NCBI RefSeq assembly: GCF_001544455.2
Contig: NZ_FCOC02000009.1
Coordinates: 62,001-126,000, forward strand
From: Caballeronia sordidicola
GTDB taxonomy: Bacteria; Pseudomonadota; Gammaproteobacteria; Burkholderiales; Burkholderiaceae
Reading direction: 5' to 3'
Length of the DNA: 64,000 nt
The translations under genes were made by a program, and so were the position numbers. Shown here in pieces: positions 26,767 through 34,853 of this stretch; within the stretch, counting starts at the first letter, position 1; each line of letters begins with the position of its first letter. Below the pieces are notes generated by a model. It saw only the letters and a program-made list of their open reading frames with translations. It had not been told where the DNA came from and did no database searches.

Positions 26767-27093
26767 TGCGTAATGGATAGTGCAAGTGGCCGCGCGCACG
26801 AAATGGAATGCAGGAGGTCGCAATTCCGGCGCGATTCACAAGCTGCTACTTTACTGCGGAACATCGGATGATTGGGGTTTGATGCTCTCGCAATCCAGGC
26901 CTGGCCCCGAAGCCAGGACAGTCAGATAAAAGCGTGTGAGCCAAAATTAGATGGTATTGCGTCAATATAGTTCGCACATCTATGCAACCGATTGCACACG
27001 GCGTCTTGACCATTCATAACGGCAAGAGCCGGGATAGCGCTGCGCTATCCCGGCTCTCGTGGACCTAACGATCACCAACCTTGTGGACTATTT
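26767..27093. other. non-coding spacer of about 330 bases
   Basis: No gene seen. The only structure is the long hairpin at 27025-27057 listed separately. The part at 26930-27000 is AT-rich and could hold a promoter for the small leftward frame. Confidence 0.5.
27025..27057 (-). terminator. 33-base perfect hairpin after the lipoprotein glycosidase gene
   Basis: AGAGCCGGGATAGCGC (27025-27040) and its exact complement (27042-27057) surround a single T. It lies 37 bases past the stop of the leftward gene. There is no clear T-run, but stem stability should be very high. Confidence 0.65.
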
Positions 27094-28680
27094 CTATACG
27101 TCGGCATGCGACGCCGTAAAGCCGGTGAACGCGGCGTAAGGCGCGCTAAGCGGTGCACCGTTGATCATGATCCCATAGGTGCTGTTCCCGCTATCGAGCA
27201 CGTAGTACATCACGGACTGAATGTTGTGCGTCTTTCTGGCGTTATAGAAATTGCCCAATTGCGTCGTGATGTAGTTCGCCCGATAAGCCTGGGTTTGCTC
27301 AGGGCCTGTGTTCCACTCGGTGATCATGAACGGAACGCCGTAACGCGCCTTGCAGTACGTGGGCAGATCGATGCCAGGTCCTGCGCCGTCCGTGCCGATA
27401 TTGAAGATGTCGCCATACACTTCGTAGTTGTGCCACGTAGTGATGTCCCAGCGAACCTGCGGATAACCACGGCTTCCGTCGGGTTGCATGCCTTCCCATA
27501 ACGCATCCGACGCACCCACGTCCGCCACGCAAAAGTTGATGCCACACTTCGCGTTCGGCTGGACCGACTTGACACCGTCGATCATGCCGCGCATCACGCC
27601 ACGCATGGAAGGCCAGTTGGCATTGTTGAAGTCGACGGCCTTGGTCCCCGCTTCCGTGAAGTTCATGATGGTGGAATTCTGGCGGGTCAGTTCGTTGCCG
27701 CATTCGTACATGGTGACGCCGTACTGCTTGAGTGCATTCGCAACCGCCGATGCGACCATGTAACCCTGGTTGTAGGCAACACTCTCGCTGCTCAGAACGT
27801 TGCCGTTGGCGTCCGTCATACCCTGATTGATCAGCACCAACAGTGTCATACCAGCCGCCTGAAACGCTGCCGCCAGTTTGGTCACGGCGGCGAGTTGCTG
27901 CGGATCATTGGTGCACCCGACTCGGTAGCTCTTGCATCCCATGCTGGTCAGAATCGAGACGATCTGGGCCGGGGTATAGGTGAAGTCCCAGTGGCCGTTC
28001 ACACCGAAGAAGCTGCCAGCGGTAGCGGCAACAGGGGTGCACGGATCGGTAGATGCAAGCCAGCCAGCCGCGTCGGTCCACGCATAGAACTGGCCGCTGG
28101 TGTTCTTGTGCCACATTATGCCGCCGTACCAGAGAAGCAAGGCTACGTTGTAGTTGATACCAACGACAGCGCCATCCCTGTAGATGACTCCACCGGAGAC
28201 TGTCCACTTGCGGCCCAGTTTATCGATGAGGACCGAGCCCGAGGGGATGGTTGCGCCATCGGCCGAGATGCCGGCCGTGCGCGGATCAAGACATGCCGAC
28301 CATCCCGATCCGTTCCACGAATAGAACTGGCCCGCGGTGTTCTCGTGATAAACGGTGCCGCTATACCAGAGCGCCAGGGCAACGTTGTAGTTGACGCCTG
28401 CAACCGCACCGTTCCTGTACACCACACCTCCCGAGAGGGTCCAGACATTGCCCGAGTTGTCGATGATCGAAGAAGCGGAAGGCAGGCTCGTGCCGTTGGC
28501 GGATGCCGGGCTCGCGGCATTGGCAACTGCGTTTCCAACTGCGGCACCGTTCGTAGCGTTGTTCGCAACAGCACCGGCAGCACTGCCGATCCCGTCGCTC
28601 GAACCACCGCCGCAGGCGGTCAGAAGATAGCTACCGCCGAAAGCGGTGAGGCAACCGAGAAATTGACGTCGTTTTATCAT
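27094..28680 (-). CDS. surface or periplasmic lipoprotein glycosidase, clan GH-A, with two tandem N-terminal modules
   Basis: 528 residues from ATG 28680 (IKRRQFLGCLTAFGGSYL), with lipobox LTAC and a Gly/Ser run after the cysteine, so it should be lipid-anchored. An Ala/Asn-rich linker leads to two repeats of about 65 residues (about 69-140 and 143-212), each with the pattern W-T-(L/V)-SGGV-(V/I)-YR-(N/D)-GA and GQFY-(S/A)-W. The catalytic barrel follows: YECGNELTR with the acid/base glutamate near residue 330 and MITEWNTG with the nucleophile near 455. WHNYEVYG is also typical of clan GH-A. It is a second polysaccharide-active hydrolase at the edge of the exopolysaccharide locus. The frame stays open to 28749 but that would hide the signal sequence. 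Confidence 0.85.
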   Translation of the reverse strand: MIKRRQFLGCLTAFGGSYLLTACGGGSSDGIGSAAGAVANNATNGAAVGNAVANAASPASANGTSLPSASSIIDNSGNVWTLSGGVVYRNGAVAGVNYNVALALWYSGTVYHENTAGQFYSWNGSGWSACLDPRTAGISADGATIPSGSVLIDKLGRKWTVSGGVIYRDGAVVGINYNVALLLWYGGIMWHKNTSGQFYAWTDAAGWLASTDPCTPVAATAGSFFGVNGHWDFTYTPAQIVSILTSMGCKSYRVGCTNDPQQLAAVTKLAAAFQAAGMTLLVLINQGMTDANGNVLSSESVAYNQGYMVASAVANALKQYGVTMYECGNELTRQNSTIMNFTEAGTKAVDFNNANWPSMRGVMRGMIDGVKSVQPNAKCGINFCVADVGASDALWEGMQPDGSRGYPQVRWDITTWHNYEVYGDIFNIGTDGAGPGIDLPTYCKARYGVPFMITEWNTGPEQTQAYRANYITTQLGNFYNARKTHNIQSVMYYVLDSGNSTYGIMINGAPLSAPYAAFTGFTASHADV

Positions 28681-29861
28681 GGCGAGTTTGTCCACTGTCG
28701 AGAAAAGCCCGACAGAAAATAAGCAGATATTTTTTAGTTTTTGACACACGAAACGCTTTTGGCAGACAAAGCAGCCAAGGCGCTTTACTTACTTCGTATG
28801 TCTAACTAACCCGAGACTCATTTGACCCATTCCGTGCTCAGTACCGAATGGCGCGCTAAACGATTTGGACAACTTGCGACTTGGGGACACGACTACGAAG
28901 GCACACCCTTCCCGGCGGTTGCCGACGCAACCACTCGCCTTCGACGTGTATTAGGAAACGCTGACGCGAACCCCGACCCCGTATCGCGGCTGTCAAAGCA
29001 GTCGCTTTATCGTCCATCACGCAAACGTTTGACCGAGAATGCCGCTAACTTGAGCGATTCGGCAAAGTCTACCTTCTCACCTGATCACTAGGGTAAATAG
29101 TACCCGGAATGTGCGGTAGCACACAAACGAATAAGTAATATTCAGTTAAATAGCGAAATTTTTCCTATGGCTTGTTGCGGCGCAAAAGTATTTGCTCAAG
29201 AACCGCAACATAAAATAAGATGATTTCGGAAAAATTTATACTTATCCGACCCTTATCAATGTTTTCGGAATTAACTACTAGGCCGACAAATAAACAAATA
29301 CGATTTATCCGCCGAATCCGGTAAAAAATTATTCGTATGATGTTTATATCTGTCGGATATTAAACAGACAAATAGCGCGACGCGCGCACTTGGCTTGCGA
29401 TCCGTTTCCCAAAAGAAACACGCGGGAACAGTTAAGTCTTACCAGATCTGGATAAGGCGTAATCGTTTCGGTAATTTAAACCGATTTTCCGAACTACTCA
29501 TAGCGAATTAATTTCCGAATTCACTGTTACTCCGCCACCTGCACCTTGCGCTGCTTTTACATCCCGCTTTCCGTCAATTCGCTGCTTTCCAATTCAATTT
29601 TTGTCCTCTTTTTATTGAATTCCCAGCCTCGTTATCCGATCGATACCGCATTCGGCGGTCCATGAGCGCGAGCAATTGCTCGTGCATGCATTTGCTTCCC
29701 ACGCCAATGCTCGAAACCATAGCTTTAATCTGACTTAGCTACGCTCGACCTTCGTGCTAATTTCTGATTCCGTTCATCCATCAGTCGTGATTCATTCGCC
29801 ATGCAGAACAATAATTCCAGTCACGAAAAATCCATCCTGAAAAGACTCCGGAAACAGTTGA
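28681..29861. other. 1.2 kb mostly non-coding, AT-rich island
   Basis: No credible gene. From about 29095 to 29640 it is strikingly AT-rich against its surroundings. It has four copies of TTCGGAA or its complement (29225-29231, 29264-29270, 29487-29493, 29513-29519) and a 14-bp palindrome at 29669-29682. A 89-codon frame at 28822-29091 has no ribosome site or family resemblance. The left part should hold the glycosidase promoter; the right part abuts the type VI relic and may be a deletion scar. Confidence 0.6.
29669..29682. repeat. 14-bp perfect palindrome CGAGCAATTGCTCG
   Basis: A fully self-complementary 14-mer without spacer, about 180 bases upstream of the tssG remnant. It might be a regulator site left from the lost promoter, or chance. 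Confidence 0.35.
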
Positions 29862-30134
29862 TCGTTACCCTCGTGGTCACGGCTAAACGAGTACTTGCGC
29901 TTCACGCCGCAAGGTGCAGATTTGCCGTTGCTGGTCGAATGGGTGCGCGCGTTTATCGGCTACGAATTTGTCTGGGAGCTTGAGTTGCGCATTAAATCGC
30001 TGAGCGCGACGCCCGCGACTATTGGCGGCCCTGAACGGCTGGGCTGGTCTGGATGGCTCGGACGCTCTCCAACGGGCGATCCGATTACCGGCATGCGCTT
30101 CGAGCCCGAGCAGCATTCCGCGACGACACACTAG
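29862..30134 (+). pseudogene. tssG: 3' remnant of tssG (type VI secretion baseplate)
   Basis: In this frame an upstream TGA at 29859 is followed by about 90 codons that match only the C-terminal end of TssG (ImpH/VasB): RLNEYLRFTPQGADLPLLVE, then FIGYEFVWELELRIKSLSA, and the family's closing motif ERLGWSGWLG. A complete TssG is over 300 residues, so most of the gene is missing. No start with a ribosome site exists. It is followed 15 bases on by a broken tssA, which supports loss of a whole cluster upstream by deletion. Confidence 0.7.
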
Positions 30135-30149
30135 CAAACGGATCTCGAT

Positions 30150-31260
30150 ATGAACGCGAAGAAACAAGCGACCGCCAAGGCGCGGCCGAACGAGGCGGTG
30201 AGTCACGACTGGCTCGCGCCCATCTCCACTGACGCCCCGTGTGGTCCCGATCTTGAGTACGACCCTGAGTATGTGGTCATGTCAGCGAAATCGACGGCGC
30301 AGCCCGATGCGCAGTACGGCAATTTCGTGGGCTCGGCTGAAACCGTCAACTGGGGTGATATCGATCGCGATTGCCGCAGACTGATGCTTCGCACGAAGGA
30401 CATACGAATAGCCGTGTTGTTCACGCGATGCCGCACACGACTGGCCGGCGCCATGGGCTTTCGCGAAGGTAGGACTACTTGCGCGCTTGCTTGAAACGTA
30501 TCCCGATACGGTTCACCCGCAACTGGCGGTGGATTCGGATCGCGAGGCCGCGCTGGAGATTCGCGCAAACGCGCTACAGGCGTTGACCGATACCGATGGC
30601 TTGTTATCGGACCTTCGGGAAGTGACGTTTGGAAAGGCGTCGGTGGCTCGGCTGCAAGTGCGCGATGTCGAGCGCGCGTTTGCAAGACCGCGTCCGGTCG
30701 ATGCCTTGTCTCAGGATTCGGTTACGCAACAGCTTGAGGCGCTGCGTGAACGCGATCCGTCGAGTCTTGTTGGGTTCGACCAGGCTTGCTCCAGTCTTGC
30801 TGCAATCACCGCATGGTGCGAGAACAACCTCGGCACGTTCTCGCCGGATTTATCGGCGCTGAGCAAGGTATTGGGGCTTTTTGCGGGTCCGGCGGATGTT
30901 GGAATTGACGATAGCGACATCGAACTGGACACCATCGATCAAGAAATGTCCTTGACTGAGCCTTTGGTAGCAACGCTCGAAAACCCTCCGGTCAGCGATG
31001 CAGTTGCATCGCAAGCGGAGAGCGTTGAAGTTGCGCCGTCCATGCGGGTCTCGCGCACCTCAATGACCAATCGACAAATGGCGCTGGAGAGCATTCGCCA
31101 GGCGCGGGCGTGGTTTGAAGTCAACGAACCCAGTAGCCCGATTCCGGTTTTGCTCAAGCGCGCGGAACAGTTTGTGGGCGCGCGGTATGCACAAACTGTC
31201 CGGGCTATCCCGGCTGATCTACTCGCGCAATGGGATAGCGAAGCCGAGACGCAATTGTAG
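30150..31260 (+). pseudogene. tssA: frameshifted tssA (type VI secretion, ImpA family)
   Basis: Two frames together make one TssA. The first (30150 to about 30470) has the ImpA N-terminal domain: WLAPISTDAPCGPDLEYDP, QYGNFVGSAETVNWGDI, and RTKDIRIAVLFTRCRTRLA followed by GAMGF. The sequence then continues one frame over as GLLARLLETYPDTVHPQL, the family's next conserved block, and ends with the C-terminal domain (RQARAWFEVNEPSSPIPVL and LLKRAEQFVGARY). The break is at about 30468-30474; a two-base deletion fits the family spacing best, a one-base insertion is possible. The first frame stops at 30492. No other type VI genes are in the window, so the system is probably dead here. A sequencing error cannot be excluded. 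Confidence 0.78.
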
Positions 31261-31322
31261 ATATCGATGAACATGTCGCGCTTACATGCAAAAAGCAGCC
31301 GTCCGAGAAGCCCCAACCAATC

Positions 31323-32012
31323 TCACTCCCCCACCTCAATCCCAAGCTCCCCCGCCATCCGTTCAACCAGCACCCGCAACCTTGCCACTTCATCGCTTAA
31401 CCGCTTCTGTTCCGCCTTCAGCAGTTCGAAGTCGTTATAAGAAACGGGATCGTCGACCATTGCGCTCGTCGATACCTCGCTGACCGTAACCTCACCGCAC
31501 AGCAAATGCGCCCAGCGGCTTTCACGTTCGCCCGGCGTACGCGGCAGCTTGATCACGCGCGGCGGTTCGCGCCCCGCGAGTTCATCGAGAAACGCCTCGA
31601 CCGACGAAATATCCGCGAAACTGTGCAGGCGCGCAGCGTTCAAACGCAATTCAGCCGGCGTCTGCGGCCCGCGCAGAATCAATGTGGTAAGCAACGCGGC
31701 CGCCTGGCTCGGAATGCCCAACGAACGCGTGATGTTGTGCTCGAAACGCGGCACGCGGCTGCTGCTGCCTTCGAACACGAGGCTCAGGCGCTTGAGTTCA
31801 TCAATGGCCGTCAGCACATCGGCTTCGGTAACGTTCATCACCGGCGACCGCGCGGTTTTCTGGTTGCAACCAAGCGTCAGCGCGTTCACCGACAGCGGAT
31901 AAGCATCCGGCACCGTGTGCTGCTTCTCGACAAGCACGCCCAGCACGCGCGCCTCCAGAGGTGTCAGGGAACGCATCGCGGGACGCGAAGGGGCATCGGG
32001 AGTGGAGTTCAT
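31323..32012 (-). CDS. yceH: YceH family protein (UPF0502/DUF480)
   Basis: 229 residues, slightly longer than the 215-residue E. coli YceH. The family is two tandem winged-helix domains of unknown function. Matches are LTPLEARVLGVLVEKQHTVP, YPLSVNALTLGCNQKTAR, PVMNVTEADV, TTLILRGPQTPAELR and PGERESRWAHLLCGEV, followed by a short C-terminal coiled coil (LLKAEQKRLSDEVARLRVLV). The start at 32012 adds a 12-residue tail before MRSLTPLEAR; the latter ATG at 31976 is an alternative, and neither has a clear ribosome site. It is convergent with the tssA relic and has no evident partner. Confidence 0.9.
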   Translation of the reverse strand: MNSTPDAPSRPAMRSLTPLEARVLGVLVEKQHTVPDAYPLSVNALTLGCNQKTARSPVMNVTEADVLTAIDELKRLSLVFEGSSSRVPRFEHNITRSLGIPSQAAALLTTLILRGPQTPAELRLNAARLHSFADISSVEAFLDELAGREPPRVIKLPRTPGERESRWAHLLCGEVTVSEVSTSAMVDDPVSYNDFELLKAEQKRLSDEVARLRVLVERMAGELGIEVGE

Positions 32013-32137
32013 GCGTGACGGAACCAGGTGCGACTACTTGAATTCGGACCCGGCGCGGACCGGGCAGAGGATCGCCGTGTATAAACGACAACCCCTATGA
32101 TATCCGCCCCGCCGGATCACGAGAATACCGGCCGCCC

Positions 32138-33190
32138 TCAGGCGTTCAACCGCGTTTCAATACGCGCGACCAGCCGATTTATCCACACACGCAGCAATCG
32201 ATCCGATGGCGCGAGCAGCGTCGAACCTGCAACGATCCTGTACACCTTGTTGCGTGTGATCTTGGAGATCCTGGCCGGATCGAGCCAGTCGTCGTTGTTG
32301 ACGAGCAGCACCAGCGTTTCGAGTCCGATCAGCACCGGCCACAAGCACGAAAGCCTCAGCCGGATCGACAATGCAGGAATGGCGAGCGCATAGTCGACGG
32401 CCGCGCGATAGTGATTCAGCGTCAGGCGCAAAAGCTCGAACAGAAGCGGCTGCGCACGACGCGAGCTGCCCGGTTCAAGCAGGTCTTGTGGCGTCAGACC
32501 ATATTGACCCAGCATGGGCAACGGTAGATAACACCTGCCAATGCGCAAGTCCTTGCTGCAGTCACGCAATACGTTGGTCATCTGCAACGCTTTTCCGAAA
32601 CGAACACCGCGCGACAGCATGATTTCGGACGGCCCTTTCAACGTGCCCGGCATGTGCGCGTAAGTCATCCTCGTCCAGAACTCGCCAACACATCCCGCGA
32701 CCAGGTACGTATATGTATCGAGTTCTTCCAGCGTGTTCAGCGCCTTGATGCGTCCCGACGATTCATCGGGGAACGTGCGCAGATCGAATTCCATGCCCTG
32801 CGTGAGCGTCGATACAATCCCGCGCACCGCGTCCCGGTCCGGATCACTCAACTGGGACAGCACGGTCAATGCGGCGCCCGTCGATTCAAGCAGGACTTTT
32901 TCATCGGAGAGGCTTTGCTGACCTGCCACTTCCTGCGTGAGACGGCGTGTGAACGTGCCGTCGTCGGGTGCGCCGTTCACCAGGTTTCGCAGCGACAGCA
33001 GCAATTCGAGCCGCTGCGCCGGGGGAATCAGCGAGGTATCCGCAATCGTGTCCGCCGCCCGGGCCAGCAGATAGGCGAGCCCGACCGGATCGCGCATGCC
33101 GGCAGGCAGCACGCGCAGCGTGAGATAGAAGGACCGCGAAACGCCCTTCAGAAGCGGACCGAGAAGTACGGCCCGGGTGGGATTACGCAT
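32138..33190 (-). CDS. squalene/phytoene synthase family protein, eukaryote-like squalene synthase type
   Basis: 350 residues. It should join two farnesyl diphosphates head to head to squalene or a related C30 product. The first aspartate-rich motif is in YLLARAADTIADT; the second is in QMTNVLRDCSKDLRIGRCYL followed by P; SRSFYLTLRVLP opens the fold as in farnesyl-diphosphate farnesyltransferases. The C-terminus has a hydrophobic stretch (LWPVLIGLETLVLLV) that may associate with the membrane. ATG 33190 is chosen as the family start; the frame stays open to 33292. Hopanoid genes are not seen next to it, so the product's use cannot be judged. It is downstream of ridA, same strand, 112 bases apart. 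Confidence 0.85.
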   Translation of the reverse strand: MRNPTRAVLLGPLLKGVSRSFYLTLRVLPAGMRDPVGLAYLLARAADTIADTSLIPPAQRLELLLSLRNLVNGAPDDGTFTRRLTQEVAGQQSLSDEKVLLESTGAALTVLSQLSDPDRDAVRGIVSTLTQGMEFDLRTFPDESSGRIKALNTLEELDTYTYLVAGCVGEFWTRMTYAHMPGTLKGPSEIMLSRGVRFGKALQMTNVLRDCSKDLRIGRCYLPLPMLGQYGLTPQDLLEPGSSRRAQPLLFELLRLTLNHYRAAVDYALAIPALSIRLRLSCLWPVLIGLETLVLLVNNDDWLDPARISKITRNKVYRIVAGSTLLAPSDRLLRVWINRLVARIETRLNA

Positions 33191-33302
33191 TGGATGGAAT
33201 CTGGTCGGTGTTGGACAAATCGTGCTGCCGAATTGTATCCGCGTTCCGCGCAGCGCTCTTCCTTGCGCGTTCACGGCGACTCCACCGTCCATCCTGCAAG
33301 CG

Positions 33303-33659
33303 TTATTCGCCGAGCGCGGTCACCGTGATCTCGACCAGCAACTCGGGCGCGGCCAGCTTCGACTCGACTGTCGCCCGCGTTGGCGCGCAACCCGGCGCGA
33401 CCCACGCGTCCCACACTTCGTTCATGCCGGCGAAGTCGCGGGCAATGTCGGCAAGCCAGATTTGCGCGGAGATCAACCGCGTCTTGTCGATACCTGCCTG
33501 CGCGAGATATCCATCGATCTTCGCCAGCACCTGCTGCGTTTGCAGCTTCACATCGGGCGTGCGGTCGTTCGACGTCTGGCCGCCGATAAACACCAGCCCC
33601 GCTGCTTTCACAACACGGCTCATGCGTTGATTCGATTCAAGCCTGACGATATCGGTCAT
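33303..33659 (-). CDS. RidA/YjgF-family reactive imine deaminase
   Basis: 118 residues, normal family length. RidA proteins hydrolyse unstable enamines and imines released by amino-acid-processing enzymes. Visible marks are GLVFIGGQTSND, KIDGYLAQAGIDKTRLIS and the C-terminal APTRATVESKL with the key arginine. AAAGGA lies six bases before ATG 33659. It is the last gene after the flavin oxidase subunits, 42 bases downstream of the DAO-type subunit gene, so its likely job is to clear the imine that these oxidases form. That role is inferred from position and family. Confidence 0.9.
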   Translation of the reverse strand: MTDIVRLESNQRMSRVVKAAGLVFIGGQTSNDRTPDVKLQTQQVLAKIDGYLAQAGIDKTRLISAQIWLADIARDFAGMNEVWDAWVAPGCAPTRATVESKLAAPELLVEITVTALGE

Positions 33660-33701
33660 ACGATTCCTTTAGAGATTAAAAATGGCTTCAATTAACGTAG
33701 T

Positions 33702-34853
33702 TCAACTCGCAGCTACAGGAGCGCCATTCAACGCCTCGAAGCGGTCGATGGCAAACGCATCGAGCGGCAGCGACGCCACGCCATCGAGCACGAGTTCGGA
33801 CACCAGCTTGCCGCAGCCTGGTCCAAGCTGGAACCCGCTGCCGCAATATCCAAACGAATAAGTCAGGTTCGACGCGCGTTTGCTGCGCGAGATCACCGGC
33901 AGGGAATCATCGGTGAACGCCTCCACGCCCGCCCACGCGCGGTTGATGCCGAGGTGGCGCAGATGCGGAAACAGGTCCACCACGGTATTCGCGCTCTTTA
34001 CCAGCCGTCCGAAATCGACTTCGCCATGACGCCCCGGCAAATCCGCGATGCCGATCAGCTTTCCGCCGATCACGACCGTGCCGTTATCGAATTGCTTGAA
34101 CGACAATGGCCTGCCCGTTGCGCCGAGCGTCGCGCGGCAGAATGGCGCCACGCGATGCGTGACCATCAACATCAGCCCTTCCGGATGAACCGGAACCGGC
34201 TCGCCGGCTTGCGCCGCAAGCTCGCCCGCCCACGCGCCTGCGGTGACAACAAGTTGCGCCGCGGAGAAAACGCCGCGCGGCGTATGCGCAATCCAGCGTT
34301 CCCCAACCTGTTCGATGCGCGTAACGGGCGTGCCTTCATGAAACACCGCACCGTGACGCTGCGCTGCAATCCGGAACGCGGTCGTGGCGCGAAACGGCAG
34401 CGCGTAGCCATCGTGTTCCACCCAGATACCGCCGGTCACGTGCGGCGTGATCGCCGGTTCGAGTTCACGCAAGGTCTCGCGATCGATGATCTTTTCATGC
34501 GTGAAACCGTGCGATTCAAGCAGCGCGACACGTTCGCGGCATTCATCGAGTTCGGCTTCGGTTTCCGCAATCTTCAACTGCCCCGATGCAACGAAACCCG
34601 CCTCGTCGCCGACTGTTTCCACGATGTTGTGCCAAATTTCACGCGACATCAGCGCCAACGGGATCTCGGGCACGGGACGGCCAAGCGTGCGCACGCCACC
34701 CGCGTTCACACCGGACGCATGCCGTCCAATGTAGTCGGCTTCCAGCACAGTCACGCTCACGCCACGGCGCGCGAGATGGAACGCGCTGCTCGATCCGTGC
34801 AGGCCGCCGCCGATCACGAGCACGTCCGACTCGTTGGCTGCAGGCTTATTCAC
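33702..34853 (-). CDS. FAD-dependent oxidase, DAO family, OoxB/HcnC-like catalytic subunit
   Basis: 383 residues. The N-terminal dinucleotide fold has SDVLVIGGGLHGSSSAFHLA and VTVLEADYIGRHASGVNAGG. Further on are TPHVTGGIWVEHDGYALPF, and YSFGYCGSGFQLGPGCGKLV near the end, as in the beta subunits of opine oxidase, hydrogen cyanide synthase and D-hydroxyproline dehydrogenase. The start is GTG 34853, which overlaps the stop of the upstream subunit gene (GTGAATAA) and has GGAGA eight bases before it; a longer frame to 34928 is unlikely. It should oxidise a secondary amine or amino acid and pass electrons through the partner subunits. The true substrate is unknown. Confidence 0.88.
   Translation of the reverse strand: MNKPAANESDVLVIGGGLHGSSSAFHLARRGVSVTVLEADYIGRHASGVNAGGVRTLGRPVPEIPLALMSREIWHNIVETVGDEAGFVASGQLKIAETEAELDECRERVALLESHGFTHEKIIDRETLRELEPAITPHVTGGIWVEHDGYALPFRATTAFRIAAQRHGAVFHEGTPVTRIEQVGERWIAHTPRGVFSAAQLVVTAGAWAGELAAQAGEPVPVHPEGLMLMVTHRVAPFCRATLGATGRPLSFKQFDNGTVVIGGKLIGIADLPGRHGEVDFGRLVKSANTVVDLFPHLRHLGINRAWAGVEAFTDDSLPVISRSKRASNLTYSFGYCGSGFQLGPGCGKLVSELVLDGVASLPLDAFAIDRFEALNGAPVAAS

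Noticed and set aside
28822-29091. 89-codon frame upstream of the glycosidase gene
   Set aside because: No ribosome site or family mark, and it lies where the glycosidase promoter should be.
29801-29983. 60-codon frame before the tssG remnant
   Set aside because: It overlaps the remnant in another frame and has no recognisable domain; probably chance in the decayed region.
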